Below are positions 8,764 to 18,394 of a DNA stretch of 64,000 bases, in pieces. The notes beneath the pieces were generated by a model, which was not told the DNA's origin, did not search any database, and saw only the letters and a program-made list of their open reading frames with translations. Source of the DNA: Candidatus Endonucleibacter bathymodioli (GTDB taxonomy: Bacteria; Pseudomonadota; Gammaproteobacteria; Pseudomonadales; Endozoicomonadaceae); assembly GCA_030674915.1 (NCBI GenBank), contig JASXSV010000010.1, positions 62,001 through 126,000 of the forward strand, given 5' to 3'. The stretch's first letter is position 1. Each line of letters opens with the position of its first letter. The position numbers and the translations under genes are program-made.

Positions 8764-8825
8764 CATCGGTTGGACATAAAGCCTGGTGCCGGAAGCTTTA
8801 GCTGAAATCCTAGTCTATCAGGATA

Positions 8826-9167
8826 TTAACCTGGAGGCCACTGAAGCTGTCTGCCGCCTAACAGGTGTAAGTGGATATGATAAACTGATTGACCTCCTTG
8901 GCTATTGCAATTCATCACAACTCGATAGCCATCATCGGCAATACCAAGCTCGCTGGCAAGACGGCAAGCGGTGAGCATTATCTTGCCCATTAACATCTGT
9001 TCGTCGGGTGCAACGTTATTCAAAGTGCTAATATGCTTTTTCGGGATAATAAGTACATGGCTTGGTGCCGCAGGATTAATATCCTTGAATGCCAGTACGT
9101 CATCGTCTTCAAAAACTTTGTCGGTAGGAATTTCACCTTCCACCATTTTACAAAATAGACAATTCAT
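8826..9167 (-). CDS. hinT: HIT-family nucleoside phosphoramidase
   Basis: A 113-residue histidine-triad hydrolase acting on nucleoside phosphoramidates and adenylates. The catalytic triad sequence HIHLHLLGG is intact near residues 97-105. An N-terminal CLFCKM matches the usual metal-binding pair, and the HVLIIPKKHI block is conserved. Its ATG overlaps the TGA of cysZ (TGATG), so it is translationally coupled to the upstream gene. Family length and motif order are normal. Confidence 0.9.
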   Translation of the reverse strand: MNCLFCKMVEGEIPTDKVFEDDDVLAFKDINPAAPSHVLIIPKKHISTLNNVAPDEQMLMGKIMLTACRLASELGIADDGYRVVMNCNSQGGQSVYHIHLHLLGGRQLQWPPG

Positions 9168-9916
9168 CAGATATTCTTCCTAGATAGGCTCGATTCAATG
9201 CGTCGCTCCCATAGAAGTGTTGAGCCAATAACCGCTGCCGGTATAATCAAAAGATTAATAAAGGGTATCAGCATCATCACATTAACGGTAGCACCAAAGG
9301 TCCAAACTCCTGAAACGTTATTCTTAAGATGCTTTATCATGTCCTTAAACGACAAAGCCCTGTTATCTGCAGCATAGTCACAGTACTGAACCGCCACCAT
9401 CCAACCATTAAACAGAAACCAGATGATCGGACTTATCAGATTGACAACCGGTATGAAAGAGAGCAGCAGCAGGAGTAATATTTTAGGTAAATAATACTGT
9501 AACTTGCGTAGTTCACGGCCAATACTTTTTGGCAAAATAACTACCCAGTCTTTTAGTGCAATATCAGGCAATACAACCCCTTCCATCCTCTGTACTTTTT
9601 CAGCGAGGATGGCATTAAAAGGGGATGCAATAAGGTTACCGATAATCGTAAAAGAGAAAAATACACTCACTATGATTCCTAGCAAAAACAATGGCCAGAG
9701 CAAATACTCAGAAAAACTCATCCATTCTGGGAGCCAGCCCATCAGAGTGGCCATCCATCCTGAGAATTGTTGTGATGTCCAATAGACGATAGCACTGAAG
9801 ACAAAAACATTAATAAGTAAAGGTAAAAAAACAAACCAGCGCAGCGCTGGATTAAACATCATTTTGAAACCTGCTACAAAAAAAGCGGTTCCTGACGGGG
9901 AAGTATTATAGTTCAT
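9167..9916 (-). CDS. cysZ: CysZ/EI24 sulfate-transport membrane protein
   Basis: A 249-residue inner-membrane protein of the CysZ (EI24) family, which aids sulfate uptake for cysteine synthesis. It has an N-terminal GFKMMFNPALRWFVFLPLL segment, hydrophobic stretches near residues 28-48, 72-95, 145-175 and 205-235, and the conserved NLIASPFNAILAE after the second. It is followed by hinT with a one-base overlap. trxB is divergent 0.4 kb away, an association seen in other gammaproteobacteria. Confidence 0.85.
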   Translation of the reverse strand: MNYNTSPSGTAFFVAGFKMMFNPALRWFVFLPLLINVFVFSAIVYWTSQQFSGWMATLMGWLPEWMSFSEYLLWPLFLLGIIVSVFFSFTIIGNLIASPFNAILAEKVQRMEGVVLPDIALKDWVVILPKSIGRELRKLQYYLPKILLLLLLSFIPVVNLISPIIWFLFNGWMVAVQYCDYAADNRALSFKDMIKHLKNNVSGVWTFGATVNVMMLIPFINLLIIPAAVIGSTLLWERRIESSLSRKNI

Positions 9917-10086
9917 ACGCTCTCTTGCGCAATTGCGGGAGTTAACTCTCTAGGAACATGCCAACCTTATACTAAAAATCGTGAGATATGAGGTCAGACT
10001 GTGACAAAATCAAGATTATGGGCTTATGATGATGAGTTCTGCATACTAAATACAAAGGTGTATGCTACAGATATACTCGTTATCAT

Positions 10087-11273
<1,187 letters not shown>

Positions 11274-11351
11274 AAATAATCAAAAAGCCTTGTTCAGGAC
11301 TATTTTTACTCAGATTAATACCCTTCATAACAAGCTAGAGCGGCGTCGTGC

Positions 11352-11478
11352 TATATACTCATTCTCCTTGAAAGTATGAGGCTGTTGTCTGCTCTTACTC
11401 ACCGCAGTCACCTACCAACCGTAGACCTAAGGGATTAGCTCGTTTGTCGCCTACGGATATCTCAATTATAAAGGCATA
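11352..11478. repeat. DR1 repeat, long form
   Basis: TATACTCATTCTCCTTGAAA starts the copy, followed by GAGGCTGTTGTCTGC, TCACCTACCAACCGTAG, GGGATTAGCTCGTTTGTCGCC and a decayed right end. Nothing else is recognised in 11274-11748; a 77-codon minus-strand frame there is unconvincing. Confidence 0.75.
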
Positions 11479-11748
11479 CTACTACCGCTTCGTCATTCAC
11501 GGTCTGGTCACGGATAATGGTCTTTGGTGGCATTTTCAGAAGACGAACCCTAGTCACTTTGCTATATGTTTTTTTAGGCACTGAGAAATAAATATAGGCT
11601 ATGAGCATAATACGTTCTGATGATATATTTATGATCAGCCAAATACGTTGTATGATGACAGAAGCTAGCTGTGTGTTTGTAATAAATACAGGCAACTAGA
11701 CATTCAGCCATAGGATGCTCAAATCACAGAAATATATCAAATAAAGAA

Positions 11749-12216
11749 CTATGATTTGTCATCTGCCATACCTTTCTTTAGACCAAAGTCTTCTGATAGC
11801 ATTCCCATTTCCTCCGGCTTTGTTTTTGGTGCATAGTCTTTTGGCTGTTTTAGCGGATGATCTTTGGCGTTACGACGTTTAATCGGTTTATCTTGTTCGG
11901 ATAGCAATGTATTACTGCTTAGTAGAGTATCAGTCATACAGCTTTTTACTTGCTCGTCATGACATAAAGACTCAGCACCGTCAGCCATGTGCTCATAAAT
12001 ATTTTTATATGTATCTGTCATTTTGTTGATTAGGTGGGCAGTGGTCGTGAAGTGATCATTTACTTTATCCTTGTATTCCATATATTCATGCTGAATCTCA
12101 TCCAACTGATCAGACAGCTTTCTGCCAGGGAGGCCTGCACTCAAAAAAACATGATAAATAAGTACGCCGCATGCTCCTCCCATAAAAAATGCCAAACAAC
12201 CAATAAGCCATATCAT
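11749..12216 (-). CDS. zapG: ZapG/YhcB-type envelope and division protein
   Basis: A 155-residue protein of the DUF1043 (YhcB, ZapG) family, involved in coordinating cell envelope growth and division. It has one N-terminal transmembrane helix (IWLIGCLAFFMGGACGVLI). A coiled-coil segment with the family pattern Y-x-x-K-V-x-x-H-F-x-x-T-A-x-L follows, then DTYKNIYEHMADGAESLC. The C-terminus is charged and contains PKDYAPK, as in homologues. The start at 12216 puts the membrane helix at the N-terminus; a longer frame to 12273 adds basic residues without homology. It stands alone, bounded by DR1 copies. Confidence 0.8.
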   Translation of the reverse strand: MIWLIGCLAFFMGGACGVLIYHVFLSAGLPGRKLSDQLDEIQHEYMEYKDKVNDHFTTTAHLINKMTDTYKNIYEHMADGAESLCHDEQVKSCMTDTLLSSNTLLSEQDKPIKRRNAKDHPLKQPKDYAPKTKPEEMGMLSEDFGLKKGMADDKS

Positions 12217-12313
12217 ATTTATATTTTCCACAACAGTGCCTCGCTTAAACCTCCTCCCCCAACCATGTCTCAATTATTAGGGGATTGCTATTACAGAGCT
12301 CAAGCTAAATTGC

Positions 12314-12446
12314 TTTATACTCATTCTTTGTGAATGTGTGTAGTGATCGACCGCACTCACTCACCCCAGCCGCCAAATACTTGAAGGATCATTGATCTTA
12401 GTTCGCTTGTCGTCTACGTACATCTTCAATGGTAATGGGCATATAT
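12314..12446. repeat. DR1 repeat, long form
   Basis: TATACTCATTCTTTGTGAA, GATCGACCGCACTCACTCACC, AGTTCGCTTGTCGTCTACG and CTTCAATGGTAATGGGCATA keep DR1 order. It fills the gap between zapG and the insertion-sequence cluster. Confidence 0.75.
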
Positions 12447-12736
12447 GTACCACTTTATAGATTATAACAGTACTTTTTTAAGTTTTAAATTTTAAGTTTT
12501 AAAAAGGTCGCGAGTTCAGGTCAGAAGGCATAATTATGACTATCGCATTTCAAGATGCAAAAATATTGGTTGCTCTCGCCCCTGCCGCTAGGGAATCTAT
12601 GATTGAAGTGGTTTGCAAGTCGATTGTCATATTTGCGATAAAATTCTCTGACTTTCGCGCTTATTTAATCGTAATTTTCGATTCATTTTGTCGCTTTTGC
12701 CCATTTATCCGCTCTCGAGGCGGATTTAGGGCGCAA

Positions 12737-12930
12737 TTATGCCGTCAACGCATTACGTTGCAGGTATAAATTGGCCATCGCCATCAGGCTCATAACTTGC
12801 ACCCTGTTTTTTTCCAAACCACGGTAACGTACTTTGCGGTAACCAAACTGACATTTGAGGATTCGGAACAGGTGCTCTACCCTGGCTCGTATTTTTGATT
12901 GTTGGCGATTACGTTTGCGTTGACTGCTAC
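12737..12930 (-). pseudogene. IS5-A transposase, C-terminal piece
   Basis: This piece encodes [20 protein letters not shown] through [13 protein letters not shown], the final catalytic Glu helix and C-terminal signature of IS5-group DDE transposases. It is cut from the rest of the gene by the IS5-B insertion. Confidence 0.8.
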
Positions 12931-13012
12931 TTAGGGAATCTCTGAACAAGCACGTTTGTTTTTTACCAGCGCTTAAAAAGCCAAATTTAAATTTATGGTG
13001 TATATATTCATC

Positions 13013-14094
13013 CGCGGATTTCAGTCATAAGTGCGCCATATTGAAAAAGTTGAGCCAGAGGGTACACTCACGGTTCTACCAAAAACCAATGTGAGACCAC
13101 TTATGAATAAGCGTTATACCCACCTGACTCAAGAAGAAAGATACCAGATTTGGTCAGAGAAAAAAGCAGGAGTTTCAAATGAAATTATCGCCCAAGACTT
13201 AAGGCGTGATTTGAGTACCGTTAAAAGAGAGTTGGCTAGAAATACAGGGGCTAGAGGTTATCGCCCGAAGCAAGCACATAATTTTGCGCAGGAACGTCAT
13301 CAACAGAAACCAAAAGCGACCAAGATGGTAGCTGAACTGAAAGATAAAATTACTGACAGACTAAGTAAGCAGTGGAGCCCTGAGCAAATACAAGGACGCC
13401 TTAAACGAGATAATCAACCTTCTGTATGTCCCTCTACGATTTACCAGTTTATTCGAGAGGACAAAGCTGGGGGTGGTTGCTTGTATCAACATCTTCGGCA
13501 CAAGAAGTATAAGCAAAGAACAAGAAAGCCCGATGCACGAGGCCAGATCCGAAACCGTGTTAGCATTGATGATCGACCTGGAATTGTGGATCAAAAAATA
13601 CGTTTAGGCGATTGGGAAGCAGACACTGTAATTGGCAAAAGACACAAGGGTGTACTGGTTACATTAACGGAAAGAGTGAGTAAATTAAATTTGGTAAAAC
13701 GTGTTCCTTCAAAGCACGCTGACGTGGTGACGAAAGCAATTATAACGATGCTCAAGCCTTACCAATCAGACTTACTCACGATCACATTTGATAACGGAAA
13801 GGAGTTCGCCTTTCATGAAAAAATCAAGAAAAAGCTTAACGTAGATACCTATTTTGCTCACCCTTACTCCTCGTGGGAACGAGGTTTGAATGAAAATCAT
13901 AATGGTTTGATAAGACAATATTTGCCCAAAAGCCAATCTTTGGATAATGTCACTGACAAAGAAATTTTAGATATACAAAACCGACTAAACCAAAGACCAA
14001 GAAAACTGTTAGACTTTAAAACACCTGATGAGATTTATAGTGAAATGGCGTTAGCTGCATAAATTTTAAGGGGCACTTATGACTAAAATCCGCG
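13013..14094 (+). mobile_element. Complete IS30-family element, 1082 bp
   Basis: The 25-bp terminal inverted repeats match at 23 positions. The left end begins CGCGGATTTCAGTCATAAG and the right end reads CGCGGATTTTAGTCATAAG on the opposite strand. It is flanked by the 3-bp direct repeat ATC (13010-13012 and 14095-14097). The empty site is preserved in IS5-B copy 2, whose complement reads TATATTCATCTTATGGG, so the insertion can be placed to the base. It is the youngest and only apparently intact element here. Confidence 0.93.
13103..14062 (+). CDS. IS30-family transposase
   Basis: A 319-residue DDE transposase that is full-length for the family. The N-terminal helix-turn-helix is YTHLTQEERYQIW through DLSTVKRELARN. 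The catalytic residues are Asp in GDWEADTVIG, Asp in ITFDNGKEF, and Glu in the ERGLNENHNGLIRQYLPK signature, which also shows the IS30-type GLIRQY. The ATG at 13103 is preferred; upstream codons lie partly in the terminal repeat. No internal stop or frameshift is seen, so it may be active. Confidence 0.93.
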   Translation: MNKRYTHLTQEERYQIWSEKKAGVSNEIIAQDLRRDLSTVKRELARNTGARGYRPKQAHNFAQERHQQKPKATKMVAELKDKITDRLSKQWSPEQIQGRLKRDNQPSVCPSTIYQFIREDKAGGGCLYQHLRHKKYKQRTRKPDARGQIRNRVSIDDRPGIVDQKIRLGDWEADTVIGKRHKGVLVTLTERVSKLNLVKRVPSKHADVVTKAIITMLKPYQSDLLTITFDNGKEFAFHEKIKKKLNVDTYFAHPYSSWERGLNENHNGLIRQYLPKSQSLDNVTDKEILDIQNRLNQRPRKLLDFKTPDEIYSEMALAA

Positions 14095-14169
14095 ATCTTA
14101 TGGGCGTGTTTTTAGGTAAATTCGACCTATTTTTTTCGTTTCCATCGCTTTTGGCGAGTTTTGGGCGGA

Positions 14170-15117
14170 TTAACCCCCCAAACGCTCTCGTAGCATGTAA
14201 AGATTGGTCAGTCCAAGCAGGGTGAATACTTGAGCTGCATTTTTCACTAAGCCTTTGTAGCTGGCTTTCTTGTATCCGAACTGACATTTAATCACTCTAA
14301 AGCAATGCTCTACACTGGCACGAATCTGTGAGTTTTTACGGTTTTGTTTCTTTTGTGATGAGCTCATATTTTTCCTTGGTTTACGTTTGTCATTAACCTT
14401 CCAGCTTATGCCAAGGCTTCCCGCTCCTCGTTTGTAAGTGTCACTAACTAGTATAACCCGCATCTGCGAATACTACTTTGTCATCTTTGCGCAGTAACTT
14501 GGGTAATTCGTTAACATCAGCTTCATTCGCCGGTGTGACGGTTGCGCTGTGTATGACGTTGCTATTGATATCTGTTCCTATGTGTATTTTAAAACCAAAA
14601 TAATATTGGTTGTTTTTACGGGTGGAACGCATATCAGGGTCACGTTTTTTGTCTTTGTTTTTAGTAGAGTTAGGAGCTTGGATAATGGTCGCATCCATGC
14701 TGCCTTGAGATACATTGATGCCTTTTTCAACAAGATATTGATTGATATCCGCACAAAGATGGTTGCACTAAGTTGGTGCTTTTCAATTAGTCTTCTGAAA
14801 TTAAGTATGGTGGTTTCATCAGGTATGGCATCTAATAATTCAAGCTGCGCAAACCGACGCATACAGTCCATATCGTATAAGGCATGCTCTGCTGCAGGAT
14901 CTGATAATGAGTACCATTGCTGTAAGAAATAAATCCGCAACATACTTTCTATTGGCATTGATGGGCGACCTTTGCCTTTTTTGGGATAGTAAGGCTCTAT
15001 AATATTTAGCAGGCGTACCCATGGTACGGTTTTTTCCATTTCATTTAAAAAGAGATCACGTTTAGTGATAACTTTTTTATGGGTGTATTCTGCAGATGCG
15101 AAAGTGATTTGTTTCAT
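14170..15117 (-). pseudogene. IS5-B transposase, broken into three frames
   Basis: The protein reads from MKQITFASAEYTHKK (15117) through YYPKKGKGRPSMPIESML and LRIYFLQQWYSLSDPAAEHALYD, then shifts frame near 14690. It continues as NKDKKRDPDMRSTRKNNQYY to [10 protein letters not shown], and shifts again near 14455. It then ends with [18 protein letters not shown] and [13 protein letters not shown]. Together the pieces cover a whole IS5-group transposase of about 310 residues. The two frameshifts make it inactive unless frameshifting occurs. Copy 2 at 58 kb is also broken but at different places. Confidence 0.8.
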
Positions 15118-15186
15118 ACGACAATACTGTTTATTTGTGTGGCTGTATTATCTCACATTTATTAGACTTATTCAGAGATTCCATAA

Positions 15187-15296
15187 GGAAACTCTGAACA
15201 AGGTTATTCTCGCACGGGAAGGAATCTATAAGGTATTGATTTTGCTGGATCCACGCCTCCTCGAGGATTACGAAAGTGGCTTTAATCAGAGGATCC
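15187..15296. mobile_element. Miniature element with IS5-like ends, copy 1
   Basis: A 110-bp non-coding element. The left end GGAAACTCTGAACAAGG and right end TTTAATCAGAGGATCC are inverted repeats that resemble the ends of IS5-B. It is separated from the end of IS5-B by the four bases ATAA. The same unit, with the same ATAA spacers, occurs twice at 19.6 kb. It is probably mobilised in trans by an IS5-group transposase. Confidence 0.75.
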
Positions 15297-15300
15297 TTAG

Positions 15301-15831
15301 GTTTCCTTTTTTTGGTTTGCGCTTGTCATTGACTTTCTAGTGTAATCCTAAGCATCGAGCGCCTCGCTTATATGTGCCGCTGGTGTAGCCCGCATCGCCA
15401 AAGATTACTTCGTCTTCCTTTTTCAACAAAGCAGGCAGTTCGCTAATATCTGCTTTACTAGCTGAGGTAACCGTTACTGTATGAGCAGTACCACTATTTA
15501 CATTCGCACCTACATGGATCTTCATGCCAAAGTACCACTGATTTCCTTTACGTGTCTGGTGCATTTCAGGGTCACGTTTGCCTTCGGAGTTTTTGGTCGA
15601 GGATGAAGCGCATATTAGTGTGGCATCTACCATGGTGCCTTTTGAAAGTGCAAGGCTGTGTCGTTGCGAGTGTTCACTGACCGCAGCAAATAACTTGTCC
15701 GTCAATTGATTGCGCTCCAATAGGTGACGAAGTTTCAGGATAGTTGTTTCATCAAGTAACCGATCTTCGCACAGCTCCAATTTGGCAAATCTTCTCATTG
15801 ATTCAATTTCATACAGCGCGTATTCCATCAT
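15301..15831 (-). pseudogene. IS5-A transposase, N-terminal and middle piece
   Basis: IFLWLQLSDPMMEYALYEIE begins upstream of 15831, followed by the family blocks LDETTILKLRHLLE, TMVDATLICASSS, YFGMKIHVGANVNSG, FGDAGYTSG and [13 protein letters not shown] stop codon follows CLGLH near 15340. The gene is also interrupted by the IS5-B block at 15300. Confidence 0.75.
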
Positions 15832-15904
15832 CGGATCGGATAGTTGAAGCCAAAGAAATATCAGTAAGACGGGCGGGCTAGTGGGTGACCTTTTACCATC
15901 CTAA

Positions 15905-16190
15905 GAGGTACTACAGGCTTGCTAGATCTCGGTTCATGAGCCTTTCCAAAAGTGACACGATTTATGAGATTTTCTCTATTGCCGCGAAAATTCGCAAAGA
16001 CACTAAATATTTGTTATCCTATTGAATACCTTAACAATATTTTCATGCGAGGTACATCAACAAATCAGTTCTAAGCACTAAAAGCAGTGGATAACGGAGA
16101 CAAACTGGTGAGACAAACTGGTGAGACAAACTGGTGTTAAATGCATTGGTAAGCTTCGTAATGTCTGACAAAGTAGGGTGCGATCAATGA
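15905..16190 (+). mobile_element. IS5-C remnant, C-terminal end
   Basis: It is the reverse complement of the sequence at 50370-50620. Shared blocks include CTACAGGCTTGCTAGATCTCG, ATTCGCAAAGACACTAA and GGTAAGCTTCGTAATG. It corresponds to the GLARTRF...IRKGTK end of the IS5-C transposase and its non-coding tail. It directly precedes the ankyrin gene. Confidence 0.6.
16097..16135 (+). repeat. 13-bp tandem repeat, three perfect copies
   Basis: The unit GAGACAAACTGGT is present three times head to tail inside the IS5-C tail. Only one degenerate counterpart exists in other copies of that tail, so it expanded locally. Confidence 0.85.
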
Positions 16191-16236
16191 CAGATGATCA
16201 AGGAGTTGACTATGCTGAAGTCTAAGAGGATAAGCA

Positions 16237-17368
16237 ATGAGAAAATTTTTTGGTCTAATTCCACTATTTGTACTATTTTCCATTAGTAACTGCGTAAAAG
16301 CAGGGCCTCATAAAACCCAAAAATCTTTTAATGAGCTGAGGATGCATATATTAAATATTGATCAAGATCCATTTATACAACATTGGGAAAAAATAAAAAA
16401 GAAGACACAAAGTGCAATTCTTCAATGCACACACTACGGTGACTGGTCGTTATTGCATTTCGCCTGTGAATATGGTAGAACAGAAATAATTAACACGCTA
16501 TTATCTTCTGGGGCAGATATTAATGCAGTAACTTTATCGGCAGATACTCCACTTAGTATTGCTATTACAAAAAACGAGAATGACATTGTTAGTGATTTAT
16601 TGAGTAAAGGGGCATGTGTAAATTGTCATGGCCACCAAAAAAATACCCCTCCACCTTGCTTGTATAGAAAATAATGATACTATATTTCATATGTTATTGG
16701 ACAATGGTGCAAAAGTTAACGCCAAGAACTATATGCACCAAGCCGCTCTTCATCATGCAGTTTCTCTGGAGAATTTAGACTACACAAAATATTTATTGAA
16801 TCAAGGTGCCGAAATTAACATCACGAATAAGAAAGGAGAAACCCCTCTTCATATCACCTCTTATTCTAATGATAGTACTAGTTTTCTGTATCTTTTATTG
16901 AATGATGGTGCAAATATTGATGCACAAGATAATAAGCAACACACGACTCTTAATTATGCAATCATGGATGGAATGGTGCAAAATGTATCCATATTATTAG
17001 ATCATGGTGCAGATGTTAGTTTAGGATTAGGTGGAAATTATACTCCACTTCACCTTGCGTCAGAGCTAGACCCTAGTTTAAACGACGATCAATACTGTGC
17101 AATAAAGATAATCAAGATGTTACTAAATAAAGGTGCAAATATTAACAAAAGAACTTATATGCAAAAGACACCTCTTCATCTCGCGGCACAACTTGGCCTT
17201 ACAGAAACTATACAGTATTTATTGGATAACGACGCGCAAATCAATAGAATACCCTTCTATAAGTTCACACCGTTTCATTCTGCCATACACGGCGATAATG
17301 CGCAAAGCTTAGAGGTTTTATTGTATCATCAGCAGGAAAAGACGCAGCAAAAAAAAACATACCATTAA
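16237..17368 (+). pseudogene. Exported ankyrin-repeat protein, frameshifted at a poly-A tract
   Basis: The first frame (16237-16674) begins with a signal peptide (MRKFFGLIPLFVLFSISNCVKA, cleavage after about residue 22) and two ankyrin repeats. It then runs out of frame at seven As (16637-16643). The second frame (16628-17368) carries on with about seven more repeats of the form TPLHLA...LLL..GA.IN. With six As the text reads HGHQK-IPLHLACIEN, so one extra A breaks a single protein of about 376 residues. Transcriptional slippage on the A-run could restore it, or it is a recent pseudogene or a sequence error. Ankyrin proteins of host-associated bacteria often bind host proteins; export here would be through Sec. 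The last repeat decays into KTQQKKTYH. Confidence 0.8.
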
Positions 17369-17519
17369 AGGATCTTATTGATTTTTCTTAGAGGTATCGT
17401 CGACTAGAATGCACTGATTCTCTTTATAGATTTATCAGTGACTTTTCCTTAGATGAAAACAATTGATAATTATTTTTAGACCTAAATATAATAAACGATT
17501 TTAACCACTAGCATTGAAC

Positions 17520-17730
17520 TTCACCAATTTTTCAGCCATTACTAATATTACTAGGGAGTTTTATACCAAATCATCTGTTTTATTCACTGATTCTAGTGCT
17601 TCCAGCTTGTTTTTGACTCACTTTCCTGCATCACATTATTTCGACACACCGCAGAGCCCAAAAACTTAATGTCTTTTAATATTCTCAATAATAGAGGCTA
17701 GCCCATAAATAGTTTTATTTTTAGCAAGGT
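17520..17730 (-). mobile_element. IS5-C remnant, C-terminal end
   Basis: It matches 39960-40150 and 50370-50560: TTTTATACCAAATCATC, GATTCTAGTGCTTCCAG, AGAGCCCAAAAACTTAATG and GGCTAGCCCATAAATAG. It is a non-coding relic. The rest of 17369-17990 shows nothing recognisable. Confidence 0.6.
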
Positions 17731-17989
17731 CAGTCAACCACACGCGGATTTGAATCCGCGAGATCTTAAAACTCTTATATTAACCATTAAAAAGTACTGT
17801 GACGTTCTGATATCTCACAAGCTGTGCATATCACTGTGGAGAAGTTTAATTGAGATAATTATTCTCTCTATCTATTGGCTAAGTGATCACGGCCTTGTAA
17901 TTTAGTAAATTACTAAATCCTCTGGGTTCACTACTATTTTTGGCTTGATGATGATAAATGCAGACGCTATGACCTTTGAATCCTTTAAG

Positions 17990-18275
17990 GAGTAAACTAT
18001 AATACCTATTGCACTAGAATTTGGAGACAATCATATACATAAAAAACTCTACCAACTATTAAAACAATAGCACTTTACCATTGCAACACTTATCCACCCA
18101 AACGCTGTTATTATAGATAATGCAATGATTGCAGAAGCTAGTATTATTATGCCTATGGCAATTATCAATGCTAAGGTAGATGTTTGGCATAAGAGCAATT
18201 ATTAACTCACATAGCTGTATTGAGCATGCGTGTCGTATTGGAAACTTTATGCACCTTAATTGTGAGATGTAGTGG
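17990..18275 (+). pseudogene. Decayed NeuD/PglD-like hexapeptide acyltransferase
   Basis: In broken frames the text reads IPIALEFGDNHIHKKLYQLL, stop, HFTIATLIHPNAVIID, then NAMIAEASIIMPMAIINAK and, after a frameshift, IINSHSCIEHACRIGNFMHL. This is the pattern of sugar O/N-acyltransferases with left-handed beta-helix repeats (TLIHPSA...IG.G......I...IEH...IG.F.H). It suggests a lost surface-polysaccharide modification gene. Stops and a frameshift make it dead. Confidence 0.6.
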
Positions 18276-18394
18276 CATTGTTTACATCTTTTTTAAAGGA
18301 TGTAAGCATGAATATGAACATAAGAATAGAGAGTGTAAATAACTCTGTGTATTTGCCTTAGTTAAACGTAATCTGATAATCGTGTTTCAAAAAT

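Larger units (their letters stand above)
12935..15182 (-). mobile_element. IS5-B copy 1, interrupted by IS30
   Basis: The terminal sequence GGAATCTCTGAACAAG (12935-12950) is matched inversely by TTATTCAGAGATTCC (ending 15182). Excluding the IS30 and one ATC copy, the element is about 1.16 kb. It inserted into IS5-A: TTAG at 12931-12934 and at 15297-15300 flanks the whole block including the adjoining miniature element. TTAG fits the YTAR target of the IS5 group. A second copy lies at 58018-59104. Confidence 0.85.
12592..15900 (-). mobile_element. IS5-A: outer element of a three-level nest
   Basis: The N-terminal and middle transposase lie at 15831-15301 and the C-terminus at 12930-12737. Removing 12935-15296 and one copy of the flanking TTAG rejoins the reading frame as [17 protein letters not shown], matching the continuous sequence of related IS5 transposases. 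A possible left end, GGAATCTATGATTGAAG, lies at 12592 after CTAG. The N-terminal end is degraded near 15850-15900. A stop codon at about 15340 shows decay beyond the insertion. The protein carries the IS5-group features: DATLI, YFGMKIHVG, DAGYTSG. Confidence 0.75.

Noticed and set aside
11462..11695. 77-codon minus-strand frame
   Set aside because: It overlaps the decayed end of a DR1 copy and shows no family motif or start signal.
12536..12769. 77-codon plus-strand frame
   Set aside because: It runs antisense into the C-terminal end of the IS5-A transposase; no start signal.
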